Shown here: one piece after another, positions 28,472 to 36,848 of the stretch
Layout of the letters: every line of letters begins with the position of its first letter
How positions within the stretch are numbered: the first letter of the stretch is position 1
NCBI GenBank assembly: GCA_016201765.1
Contig: JACQCE010000118.1
Coordinates: forward strand, 1 to 47,951
DNA length: 47,951 nucleotides
Direction of reading: 5' to 3'
Source: Nitrospirota bacterium
GTDB taxonomy: Bacteria > Nitrospirota > Nitrospiria > JACQCE01
Position numbers and translations under genes: made by a program
Notes under the pieces: generated by a model
What the model was told of the DNA's origin: nothing
What the model saw: the letters and a program-made list of their open reading frames with translations, nothing else
The model's database searches: none

Positions 28472-28741
28472 GTCAGGGGGGGCGGCGCCGATCTCCTTGA
28501 TAATCCCCACCGCCATCCGAGTTGTCTCCATGGCTCGCGTGTCAAGCAGATACCCACAATGCGGGTATCTGCCCAGCGAGCAACGCGAGCGTGAGGGGGG
28601 GCTCCACCATGCTTGCCTGGTGGAGGGGGCGACGCGAGCCCCTATAATCGACGCTCGGCCCCTGGCCGCCGTTATTTTGGCGGTCCACCGAGCTTCGTCA
28701 ATGCAGAGTTCTTCTACTCCATTCGACATTCGTCATTCGAC
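28472..28741 (+). repeat. Mosaic dispersed repeat, copy 3 of 3
   Basis: It shares ordered blocks with 4756-5072 and 19528-19779: GTCAGGGGGG with ATCTCCTTGATAATCCCC, CGCCATCCGAGTTG, CCATGGCTCGCGTGTCAA, CGACGCTCGGCCCCTGGCCG, CCGAGCTTCG and the heptamers ATTCGAC, ATTCGTC, ATTCGAC. Between GTGTCAA and CGACGCTCGG about 90 bp are inserted, containing the hairpin GCAGATACCC (28550-28559) with GGGTATCTGC (28563-28572). No gene is seen in the 299-bp gap. Confidence 0.7.
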
Positions 28742-28748
28742 AGTTGTA

Positions 28749-28754
28749 TATAAT
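28749..28754 (+). promoter_or_regulatory. -10 box directly before rnr
   Basis: TATAAT ends 7 nt before the ATG at 28762; the -35 region is poor (heptamer repeat sequence). If used, the rnr mRNA would be leaderless. Confidence 0.4.
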
Positions 28755-28761
28755 ACCCTCC

Positions 28762-31149
28762 ATGTCTTCACGCCGACCTGACGTCACCTCCCTCCTCAAC
28801 CGGGAGGCCCTGCTCGCTTCCTTCGCCGATCAGCCCGGCCAGTCCCGCTCCCTCCGGGCCCTGATCAAACAGCACCGGGTGCCGCCCTCTCACCACCAGG
28901 CGATGCGCCGGCTGCTCGAACAACTGGTGTCGGAAGGATTGTTGATCCGGCACAACGGCCTTCGGTTTCAGCTGACCGGCGGGCATCGCAGTGTCGTGCC
29001 GGGCGCCACTCCCGCCAAACGCGGCCGTGACCAGCGGCCGCCTTCATCGCACGCCGCCGCGCCCGGCGCCGGAGGGCTGATTGGCCGGTTGTGGCGCCAT
29101 CCGGACGGGTACGGGTTTGTGTCCATTTCGGCCCGCCCCAACGACCCGGATGTTTTCATCACCCGGCAGGGGATGGGGAACGCGTTGCACGGCGATCAGG
29201 TGGAGGTCAAGCTGGTCGAGCTGAAGGGGCGGGACCGCTTCCCGGCGAAACGCGGCGGCCGTCGTCGAGGCCGCGGCCAGTCTGCGGGATCGGCTCGCGG
29301 GAGCGGATCAGGCGGCCGGGGGCCGACGGGCCGGATCGTCCGGGTGGTGGAGCGGGCCCGCCCCAGGATCGTGGGCCGGTATCAATCGGGCCCGCAGGGC
29401 GGCGTGGTTGTGCCGCTGGACGAACGGCTCTCCACGCCCCTGCCCGTTGCGTCGTCGGCCGGCCGTCATGTTGATCAGGCCGGCCAGTTTCCCTCCGCCG
29501 CGCCGACGGTTGACCCCGCCTCAATGGTCTCCGGCAGTCTGGTGGTGGGCGAACTGCCTTCAACGGGGCCGTTGACCGTGCGCGTGGTGCGCGATTTCGG
29601 CCTGACGGATGCGCCCCAGCACGACACGGACCTGGTGCTTGAAGAGTTCGGCTGGCCGACCGCCTTTTCCGCCGAGACGGAACGGGAGGCCGCCGCGTTC
29701 GGGTCGACCGTGCCGTCGCCCGTTGACGGCCGCCGCGATCTGCGCGCCCTGACGACGGTGACGATCGACGGCGAACAGGCCAAGGATTTCGACGACGCCA
29801 TTTCGGTCGAGCGGCTCGCGCACGGCTATCGTCTCTGGGTGCATGTGGCCGACGTGGGCCATTATGTCGCGTGGGACTCGGCGCTCGATTTGGAGGCGCG
29901 CTTGCGCGGTACCAGCGTCTATTTTCCGGATCGCGCCGTGCCCATGCTGCCCGAGCGGCTCAGCAACGGCCTGTGCAGCTTGAATCCCGAGGAGCCGCGC
30001 GCGGCGATGACCGTGGAAATGGAGTGGAGCCATGACGGCCGTCCGCTCAAGACCACCATCTATGAAAGCGTGATCCGGAGCGACGCCCGATTGACCTATC
30101 CGGGAGTGGCCGCCGCGTTGCAAGCGTCGTCATCCAATGGCGGGCCCGACGGCGTGCCGGAGCCGTATCGCACGCTCCGTCCGATGCTCCAGCTCGCGGC
30201 GGAGGTGGCCGAAAAGTTGCGCCACCGCCGGATGGCGCGGGGCAGTCTCGACTTCGACCTGCCGGAGCCGGAAATTCTGCTCGATCTGCAGGGCCGGCCG
30301 ACCGATATTCTCCGTGAAGAGCGGACTGTGGCCCACCGGCTGATCGAGGAGTGCATGCTGGCCGCCAACGAAGCCGTCGCCGTTTTTTTGACCCGGTTGG
30401 ATGTGCCGATGCTCTACCGGATCCACGAACCGCCCGATCCGAAGAAATTGGCCGCCTTCAGCCACTTTGCCAAGGGCTTCGGGCACGTTCCTCCGTCGGC
30501 CACCGAAGCGTTGAAATCGCCCATCACGCTGCAGGCGCTGCTGGAGGCCGCCAAGGGGCGGCCGGAGGAACGACTGCTCAATCATCTGCTGCTCCGGTCG
30601 ATGAAGCGCGCCCGGTACGGTCCGGAAGACCAGGGTCACTTCGGCCTGGGATCGGACTGCTACACCCACTTCACCTCCCCGATCCGCCGCTACCCCGATC
30701 TGGTGGTCCACCGGATTCTCAAGCAGGTGCTGCGTCACGGCCCGCCGTCCGCCGCCGAGCGGCAGCGGCTGGTCGGTCTGCTGCCCGAGCTCGGCCAGCG
30801 CAGCTCCGACCGGGAACGGCTCTCCATGGAAGCGGAATGGCAGGTGGTCAATGTGAAAAAGGCCCGCTTCATGCTGGGGCGGATCGGCGAGGTCTATCAG
30901 GGCTTCATCACCGGCGTGGCCCGCTTCGGCCTGTTCGTGGAGCTGGAGAATATTTTTGTCGAAGGCCTGGTCCCCGCCCGCACGCTGCCGAACGATCAGT
31001 ACCGGTACGATGAAGAGCAGCACACGCTGATGGGGGTGCGCCATCGGTACCGGCTGGCCGATCCCGTCACCGTTCGGGTGACCGGCGTCGATCTGGACCG
31101 GCGGCGGGTCAATTTCACCTTGCAGGAAGAGCGGGCGAGCCCCCAATAA
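28762..31149 (+). CDS. rnr: Ribonuclease R
   Basis: A processive 3'-5' exoribonuclease that degrades structured RNA and, in other bacteria, acts with tmRNA-SmpB on non-stop mRNAs. The 795-residue protein has an N-terminal helix-turn-helix-like segment, cold-shock OB regions (LIGRLWRHPDGYGFVSI), a basic Gly/Arg-rich linker (about residues 160-195), the RNB catalytic domain with metal-binding aspartates in GEQAKDFDDAIS (near residue 340), TSPIRRYPDLVVHR, and a C-terminal S1 domain (YQGFITGVARFGLFVELE near 712). ATG 28762 is preferred to TTG 28744. No Shine-Dalgarno is seen; a TATAAT box ends 7 nt upstream. Confidence 0.96.
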   Translation: MSSRRPDVTSLLNREALLASFADQPGQSRSLRALIKQHRVPPSHHQAMRRLLEQLVSEGLLIRHNGLRFQLTGGHRSVVPGATPAKRGRDQRPPSSHAAAPGAGGLIGRLWRHPDGYGFVSISARPNDPDVFITRQGMGNALHGDQVEVKLVELKGRDRFPAKRGGRRRGRGQSAGSARGSGSGGRGPTGRIVRVVERARPRIVGRYQSGPQGGVVVPLDERLSTPLPVASSAGRHVDQAGQFPSAAPTVDPASMVSGSLVVGELPSTGPLTVRVVRDFGLTDAPQHDTDLVLEEFGWPTAFSAETEREAAAFGSTVPSPVDGRRDLRALTTVTIDGEQAKDFDDAISVERLAHGYRLWVHVADVGHYVAWDSALDLEARLRGTSVYFPDRAVPMLPERLSNGLCSLNPEEPRAAMTVEMEWSHDGRPLKTTIYESVIRSDARLTYPGVAAALQASSSNGGPDGVPEPYRTLRPMLQLAAEVAEKLRHRRMARGSLDFDLPEPEILLDLQGRPTDILREERTVAHRLIEECMLAANEAVAVFLTRLDVPMLYRIHEPPDPKKLAAFSHFAKGFGHVPPSATEALKSPITLQALLEAAKGRPEERLLNHLLLRSMKRARYGPEDQGHFGLGSDCYTHFTSPIRRYPDLVVHRILKQVLRHGPPSAAERQRLVGLLPELGQRSSDRERLSMEAEWQVVNVKKARFMLGRIGEVYQGFITGVARFGLFVELENIFVEGLVPARTLPNDQYRYDEEQHTLMGVRHRYRLADPVTVRVTGVDLDRRRVNFTLQEERASPQ

Positions 31150-31207
31150 ACGGCCACCACATCTGTGGCGGTTGAGGATTTCGACCACTGCAACTTGTGG
31201 TTTTATC

Positions 31208-31261
31208 TTTACATAGCGCCATAATTATGTTATAGAAAAGCCGGTGGATGCACCCGCCGGC
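31208..31261 (+). promoter_or_regulatory. Promoter and hairpin upstream of smc
   Basis: TTTACA (31208-31213), 17-bp spacer, TATAGA (31231-31236) facing smc. A hairpin, GCCGGTGG (31240-31247) with CCGCCGGC (31254-31261), begins at the predicted transcript start and is followed by ATTTCTATCTT; it may be a 5' stem of the smc mRNA or the rnr terminator. Confidence 0.55.
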
Positions 31262-31320
31262 ATTTCTATCTTCTGGGCGCACCATCGCGAGCCCCGGCCT
31301 GTCGGGGCGCACGGTGGGCG

Positions 31321-34300
31321 ATGCGCTTAAAACAGATCACCATTTTCGGGTTTAAATCCTTCGCCGATCGGACCGTCATCACCGTGCCCCCCGGGATCGT
31401 CTCCATCGTGGGGCCGAACGGCTGCGGCAAAAGCAACATTTCTGATTCCGTCCTCTGGGCGATCGGTGAGCAAAGCGCGAAAACCTTGCGGGCCGACCGG
31501 ATGGAGGACGTGCTGTTCAACGGCACCGAACGGCGCAAACCGATGGGCATGGCCGAAGTCTCGCTCACGTTTGAAGGGCTGGACGGCTCCCTGACGTCCC
31601 GCTTCGGAGAGTTCAGCGAATTGACCGTGACCAGAAGACTGTTCCGTTCCGGAGAGAGCGAATACCTGATCAACAAGGTGCCCTGCCGGCTCAAAGACAT
31701 CCGGGATCTGCTGCTCGAGGCGGGCGGCAGCTTCAAGGGCCACACGATTATTGAACAAGGGAAGGTTGACGGGTTGATCAATGCGTCGCCGGTGGAGCGC
31801 CGCGGCCTGATCGAAGAGGCGGCCGGCATCGCCAAGTACAAGGTGCGGAAGGCCGAGGCCGTCAGAAAATTGGAGGCGACCGAGCAGAATCTGCTGCGCG
31901 TCAAGGACATCATCGGCGAGGTGAAGCGGCAGATCAACGCGCTGGACCGCCAGGCCAAGAAGGCGCACGCCGCGCAACAACTGGCCGGGAAAATCCGCAC
32001 GCTGGAGCTGTCGCTCTCCGTGCACCGGCTGCAGGGACTGCGTGCGCGGCAGGCCGACGCCGTCCGGCACCAGGGCGAACGGCAGCTGTCCGAAGCCCAG
32101 CAACTGGCCGCCGTCGGCGCGCTGGAGGCCGAGATCGAGCAGTTGCAGATCGCCCAGGTGGAGGCGCATCAGGCGATCCGCGCCCTCGAGCAGGAGTTGT
32201 TCGCCCGGGAGGCGGAGCAGCAGCAGGCGGCCGGCCGGATCGAGCATCTGCGGGAACAGCAGGCGGTGTGGGCGACAGAAACCGAACAACTGACCGGCGA
32301 GGCGGCCCGGCTGGAAGAAGCGATCGCCCGTCAACACGAAGAGATGGCCGGGCGGCAGTCGGCGCTGGGCGACCTGCATCGGGACCAACGGCAGCGGGAA
32401 GCGGCGCTGCAGGAGCAGCAGGCCCAGGTCGAGGCGCTGGAACGCGCCGCCGATGAGGCGGTTCAGGCCCAGGAGACGATCAACCGGCAGCTGTTTGCCG
32501 CGCTGGCCGCGGTCAGCGAAGCACAGAACCGGCTGACTCTGCTGCAAGCCAGAAGCGTGTCGCTCCAGCGCGAGCGGGAACGATCGTCGAATGAGCGGCG
32601 CCGGCTGGAGGAAGAGCTGGCCCTGACGACCGTTCGGCGCGTGGAGGCGCTGGCGACCCGGCAGGCGGTGACGGAACAGATGAACAAGGGCCAGGCGGCC
32701 CATCATGAGGCCCAGGCTGCGATCGAGCAGGGCCGGCAGGCGTTGGCGGCGAATGAGCAGGCCAGGGGCCAGCGTCAGGGTGCATTGACCGAAGCGACGG
32801 TCCGTCTGGCCTCGTTGCAGGAATTGGAAGCGGGATTGGTGCGCCAGCAGACCGAGTTGCGGGAGGCCTTGACGACCTACGGCCCGCTGGCCGCCGCCGA
32901 TCTGCGCGGCCTGGTGGCCGATCTGATTGAAGTGCAACCGTCCTATGAGCGGGCGATTGAAGCGGCCCTGGCGGAACAACTTCAGGCGTTTATCGTGGAC
33001 GAGGTGCAAACCGCCCGGTCGGCCGTGGCGTTTCTCAAGCAACATACGATCGGACGAGCCCATTTTTTCCCCACCAAACTGGCCGACCAGGTCGATGCGT
33101 CGGAGCGGCAACAGGCCGCTCCGCACCCGGAGTTGATCCCGGCCGCCCGGTTGGTGGCGCCCCGGTCCCCCCAGTCCAATGAAGCCCGTGACAGGATCGA
33201 GCCGTTGATCGCCCGACTGCTGGGGCGGGTCTGGATCGTGGCCGATTTGCAGGATGCGATCCGTCTGCAGCCGGCGGCGCCGGCCGGCAGCCTGTTGGTG
33301 ACCGTCGACGGCGACCTGCTCCTGCCCAGCGGCGTGATTGTCGGCGGCCATCCGCCCGAAGCCGGATCGGGTCAGGGCCACGGTCTCTTGCAGCAACGGC
33401 GCCTTCGTCAGCAACTGGAGGCGGAATTGCCCCAGTTGGAGGCCGCCGTGGCCGATCTTTCCCGCCAGGGAGCAGAATTGCAGGAACGGCTCGATGCGAC
33501 GACGGGTGAGGAGCGGCGGCAACGGGATGTTGTTCAAACGCTGCAGATGGAGGCGATGAGTCAGCAGAAAGAGGTGGAGCAACTCGGACAGGTTGAGGAA
33601 CGGCTCCGGTCTCAACTCGCCCTGCTTGATCAGGAAATGGCGCTGCTGGATCGGGAAAGCCAGGAAGCCGATCAGCAGCACCGCGCGGTGGAAAGCGAGC
33701 TGGCGCAGCTGGCCGGCAGTCGGCAGGCATTGGAGGCCGATGTGTCGATCAGGAGCGCGGCCGTCGCCGACGCGGCGCAGGGCCGTGACGCGGCCCAGGA
33801 GCGGTTGACGCAATTGAAAGTCGACGTGGCGAGCGGCGCCGAACGGGCGGAACAACTTGCCGCGGCCGTCGAGCACCTCCACCGGCTGGCCGAGCAGGTC
33901 ACGCGTCAGCGGGACGAAAAGCGGACCCGTCTGGGCTGGCTGGCGGCCCAACGGCAGCGCGCGGAGGCCGAATCCGGACAGCTTCGGGAGCAGCAGCTAA
34001 GCGTGACCGCCGTGGTCGGAACACTTCGGCTGCGCCGGCAGACGGCGGTGGAGGATGTGGCGCAGCAGGAGGCGCTGCTGCGGGTGCGCCAGGCCGAGGA
34101 GAAGGAACAGCGGCGCCGGCTCGATCAGGTGCAGGAACTTGTCGTGAAGGGCCGGCAACAGGTGCTGGAAGTGGGGTATGAAGTCAACCGCGTGGCCGAT
34201 TTTCTGGCGACGGTCTACCATCTGACGCCGGAGGCCGCGGAGGCCGAAGCGGCGCCGTTGCTGACCGTTCCTTCCGGTGACAGTCAGGCCGGTGACAGTC

Positions 34301-35037
34301 AGGGCGACGACGGGACGGATCAGTCATCGGAGCAATCATCGGAGAAGGCTGGGGAGGAGGCCGCGATCGCCTCGGCGGAGCAGGAGCTGGCCGCGCTGAA
34401 GTCCAAACGGGAACAGCTGGGGCTGGTCAATCCGGCCGCCATCGAAGAATATGAGGAGTTGCAGCAGCGGCACGAATTTCTCACCAAGCAGGAGGCCGAT
34501 CTGACGCGCTCGATGGAGGATCTGCGTGAAGCGATCGCCAAGATCAACCGCACGACCAAGAACCTCTTTCTGGAGACGTTTACGGAGTTAAACCGCCGGT
34601 TCGGCGAGCTGTTCGGCCGGTTTTTCCCGGGCGGCCACGCGGCGCTGGCGCTGCTCGATGAGCAGAATCCGCTGGAGTCCGGCATTGAAATCATGGCGCA
34701 GCCGCCGGGCAAGCGGCTCCGGACGATACATCTGCTCTCGGGCGGCGAGAAGGCGCTGACCGCGATCGCGCTCTTGATGGCGAGCTTTCTGATCTCGCCC
34801 AGCCCTTTTTGCCTGCTGGATGAGATCGACGCGCCGCTGGACGAGGAGAACGTCCGCCGGTTCACCACGGTGCTCAAGACCATGACCCAGCAGACGCAAT
34901 TCCTGATCGTGACCCACAACAAGCGGACGATGGAGATCGCCGATCAACTTTATGGCGTCACGATGGAAGAGCCGGGCGTCTCCAAGATCATCGGCGTACG
35001 TTTGGACGTGGCAGAACAGCTCGCCGTCAGCGCCTAA
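31321..35037 (+). CDS. smc: Chromosome segregation protein SMC
   Basis: SMC is the ATPase of the bacterial condensin that organises and segregates the chromosome. The 1238-residue protein has the ABC head N-half (GFKSFAD; Walker A GPNGCGKSN, residues 31-39), a long Gln/Glu/Ala-rich coiled coil (about 170-510), the hinge (about 515-675; AALAEQLQAFIVDEVQTA), the returning coil, and the C-half with signature LLSGGEKALTAIALL and Walker B FCLLDEIDAPLDEENV. A Ser/Asp/Glu-rich low-complexity stretch (about 985-1015) interrupts the distal coil, an unusual acidic linker near the neck. No scpA or scpB is in the window. A dispersed palindrome lies 20 bp after the stop. Confidence 0.97.
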   Translation: MRLKQITIFGFKSFADRTVITVPPGIVSIVGPNGCGKSNISDSVLWAIGEQSAKTLRADRMEDVLFNGTERRKPMGMAEVSLTFEGLDGSLTSRFGEFSELTVTRRLFRSGESEYLINKVPCRLKDIRDLLLEAGGSFKGHTIIEQGKVDGLINASPVERRGLIEEAAGIAKYKVRKAEAVRKLEATEQNLLRVKDIIGEVKRQINALDRQAKKAHAAQQLAGKIRTLELSLSVHRLQGLRARQADAVRHQGERQLSEAQQLAAVGALEAEIEQLQIAQVEAHQAIRALEQELFAREAEQQQAAGRIEHLREQQAVWATETEQLTGEAARLEEAIARQHEEMAGRQSALGDLHRDQRQREAALQEQQAQVEALERAADEAVQAQETINRQLFAALAAVSEAQNRLTLLQARSVSLQRERERSSNERRRLEEELALTTVRRVEALATRQAVTEQMNKGQAAHHEAQAAIEQGRQALAANEQARGQRQGALTEATVRLASLQELEAGLVRQQTELREALTTYGPLAAADLRGLVADLIEVQPSYERAIEAALAEQLQAFIVDEVQTARSAVAFLKQHTIGRAHFFPTKLADQVDASERQQAAPHPELIPAARLVAPRSPQSNEARDRIEPLIARLLGRVWIVADLQDAIRLQPAAPAGSLLVTVDGDLLLPSGVIVGGHPPEAGSGQGHGLLQQRRLRQQLEAELPQLEAAVADLSRQGAELQERLDATTGEERRQRDVVQTLQMEAMSQQKEVEQLGQVEERLRSQLALLDQEMALLDRESQEADQQHRAVESELAQLAGSRQALEADVSIRSAAVADAAQGRDAAQERLTQLKVDVASGAERAEQLAAAVEHLHRLAEQVTRQRDEKRTRLGWLAAQRQRAEAESGQLREQQLSVTAVVGTLRLRRQTAVEDVAQQEALLRVRQAEEKEQRRRLDQVQELVVKGRQQVLEVGYEVNRVADFLATVYHLTPEAAEAEAAPLLTVPSGDSQAGDSQGDDGTDQSSEQSSEKAGEEAAIASAEQELAALKSKREQLGLVNPAAIEEYEELQQRHEFLTKQEADLTRSMEDLREAIAKINRTTKNLFLETFTELNRRFGELFGRFFPGGHAALALLDEQNPLESGIEIMAQPPGKRLRTIHLLSGGEKALTAIALLMASFLISPSPFCLLDEIDAPLDEENVRRFTTVLKTMTQQTQFLIVTHNKRTMEIADQLYGVTMEEPGVSKIIGVRLDVAEQLAVSA

Positions 35038-35056
35038 CAGGGTGTTGAAAAAAGCC

Positions 35057-35220
35057 TTCTTCGGGCAGGCCGGTCAAAAAGCTCCACGACCCGCTTGCGC
35101 GGGTGCCCCGAGGCCGCAGGGAGCGAGGAACCCGGAGTCCGACCATCTCGCAGAGCGGTGGTCGGATGAGGATTCCGAGCGACCGAGAACGCAGCAGCCG
35201 GACTTTTTCAACGGCCTGCT
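35057..35220. repeat. Palindromic intergenic element, copy 1 of 2, between convergent smc and DUF2062 gene
   Basis: Left end TTCTTCGGGCAGGCCGGTCA followed by AAAAGCTCC; right end GACTTTTTCAACGGCCTGCT; the ends are inverted repeats (AGGCCG, then TTGAAAAAG or GTCAAAAAG). An apical stem TCCGACCA (35138-35145) pairs with TGGTCGGA (35159-35166). Copy 2 is at 46141-46275. The last bases form part of the DUF2062 gene stop. I recall similar GTTGAAAAAGTCC repeats as common in Nitrospira genomes. Confidence 0.75.
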
Positions 35221-35773
35221 AAGGCAGCGGCGGCTGGACCTGCCCCGCCTGTCCCCTGCCCCGTCCGGCGACTCCCATCAACCGTTTTTGCTTGATCAGC
35301 CACCGCCGCCTCGCCAATCGGTAGAACAGCCAGTAGCTGATGAAGGCTGCGATCGTCCCGACGAGCAACGTGCCCACGAGAAACGGCACCAGGAGCGGTT
35401 TGAGTTGGATCACTGCGTTCCACAGCGAGCGCACATCCCAGATCGAGAAATCCCAATCAATCGGTTGGCGCGGTTCCTTGCCCCCCACCAGTAACAGGCC
35501 GATCCAGAGGCAGAAACTGTAGATCGGGGCGATCGTGAACGGGTTGTTCACTGTCGCCCCCACGAGCAGCGCCGGCAGATTGAGCCGCAGAATCCAAAAC
35601 ACGATCAGCGCGGTCAGATAGTGAAGGCCGAACGTCGGCGTAAACGCGATGAAGACGCCGATGGCGAATGCGAGTGCGGTGCGTTCGGGCGATTCGCCGA
35701 GATGAATCAGCTTGCCCAATCGGACCAGCAGACGGGACAATCCCCGACGGAATGTGATCTGCCAGCGCTTCAC
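35219..35773 (-). CDS. DUF2062 membrane protein
   Basis: A 184-residue protein of the DUF2062 family, with a short N-terminal region (VKRWQITFRRGLSRLLVRL), then SPERTALAFAIGVFIAFTPTFGLHYL, hydrophobic segments, and the conserved VNNPFTIAPIYSFCLWIG; two or three membrane spans are likely. The family function is not established. The start is GTG 35773, overlapping the thiL stop as GTGA; a longer frame upstream lies inside thiL and was rejected. The stop at 35219-35221 is formed where a dispersed palindrome begins. Confidence 0.85.
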   Translation of the reverse strand: MKRWQITFRRGLSRLLVRLGKLIHLGESPERTALAFAIGVFIAFTPTFGLHYLTALIVFWILRLNLPALLVGATVNNPFTIAPIYSFCLWIGLLLVGGKEPRQPIDWDFSIWDVRSLWNAVIQLKPLLVPFLVGTLLVGTIAAFISYWLFYRLARRRWLIKQKRLMGVAGRGRGQAGQVQPPLP

Positions 35774-36840
35774 GGCCGTCCCCGCCGGGCCGGGGCCCGA
35801 AAATGTTCGAAGCTGCGAAGCCGTTGCGTGGCAATGAACGAGCGGAGCGATTGCCGGCGGCCGTCGCGCGTCATCACCGTGACGGCCGGCCCGGATGGCG
35901 TCCGATCGGCCGCCGGGCGATCGATCGTGCCGATCCGTCGGCAGGGAAGCCGCAAACGACGCAGGAGCCGAATGCACCGGACCTCGTCGGCAGGCCGGAC
36001 GGTAAAGAGCAGTTCGTAATCCTCCCCGCCGGCCAGCGCCAATCGGATCGGATCCTGGTTGGTCCGGCGGCCGTACGCGGCCAGCGACGGGGAGATCGGC
36101 AGTTGATCGATCAGGAGCGTCGCGCCGGCGCCGCTGGCTTGGCAGAGCCGGTTCACATCGATCATCAGTCCGTCCGAAAGATCCAGCATGGCGGTGGCCA
36201 GCCGGTGCGCGCCCAGAGCCCGGCCGGCCTCGAGTCTTGGCGTCGGGGTGAGCTGGCGGCGGATGAGGGCGCGCGCCGATGCTGCACGGCGGGCGCGGCC
36301 GCCGCGCCGCAGCAGCCGCAACCCTGCAATGGCATCACCCAGCGTGCCGGTCACCATGAGCAGATCGCCGGGACGGGCGCCCGACCGTGTGACCGCCAGT
36401 CGGGGTTCCACCTCGCCGATCGCGACCATGACGGCGTGAAAGCGCCGGGCCGCGGCCGTGTCGCCGCCGATGAGTTGCACCTTGTGGCGGGCAAGCAGTT
36501 GCCGTAATCCGCCATAGAACCGTGTGACGACGGCCACGCTCGTCCGGGGGGGCAGGCCGAGGCTGACCAGCAGATAGCGCGGGATGCCGCCCATGGCGGC
36601 GATGTCGCTGAGCGTGACGGCGCCGGCCCGCCGTCCCAACTGCGCGGGCGTGCTCCACGACCAGTCAAAATGCGTCCCTTCGATCAACTGATCGGTGGTG
36701 ACCACCCAGGCGGCGCCGGGCCGTGAGCGGATCATGGCGCAATCATCGCCCGGTCCCACCGGCACGTCACGAGACGACGCGGGCCACGGCCGCAGCAGGG
36801 CCTTGATCACTCGCTGCTCCCCCAGCTGGGCGATGTGCAT
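35770..36840 (-). CDS. thiL: Thiamine-monophosphate kinase
   Basis: ThiL phosphorylates thiamine monophosphate to the coenzyme thiamine pyrophosphate (ATP-dependent, cytoplasm). The 356-residue protein has the family order: LGEQRVIKALL, PVGPGDDCAMI near residue 27, VTTDQLIEGTHFD near 47, the glycine-rich GDTAAARRFHAVMVAIGEV, SGARPGDLLMVTGTLGDA, LDLSDGLMIDVNRLC and LAGGEDYELLFTV near 268. It lies 8 bp after lon and 4 nt into the DUF2062 gene, in a run of closely spaced minus-strand genes. No other thiamine genes are in the window. The C-terminal 50 residues are Arg-rich. Confidence 0.95.
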   Translation of the reverse strand: MHIAQLGEQRVIKALLRPWPASSRDVPVGPGDDCAMIRSRPGAAWVVTTDQLIEGTHFDWSWSTPAQLGRRAGAVTLSDIAAMGGIPRYLLVSLGLPPRTSVAVVTRFYGGLRQLLARHKVQLIGGDTAAARRFHAVMVAIGEVEPRLAVTRSGARPGDLLMVTGTLGDAIAGLRLLRRGGRARRAASARALIRRQLTPTPRLEAGRALGAHRLATAMLDLSDGLMIDVNRLCQASGAGATLLIDQLPISPSLAAYGRRTNQDPIRLALAGGEDYELLFTVRPADEVRCIRLLRRLRLPCRRIGTIDRPAADRTPSGPAVTVMTRDGRRQSLRSFIATQRLRSFEHFRAPARRGRP

Positions 36841-36848
36841 CGAGGCGG

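Noticed and set aside
31327-33951. 874-residue open frame on the minus strand
   Set aside because: It is antisense to smc, which has full motifs; the frame is open because of GC-rich codon bias. Its Leu/Arg/Gln-rich translation matches no family.
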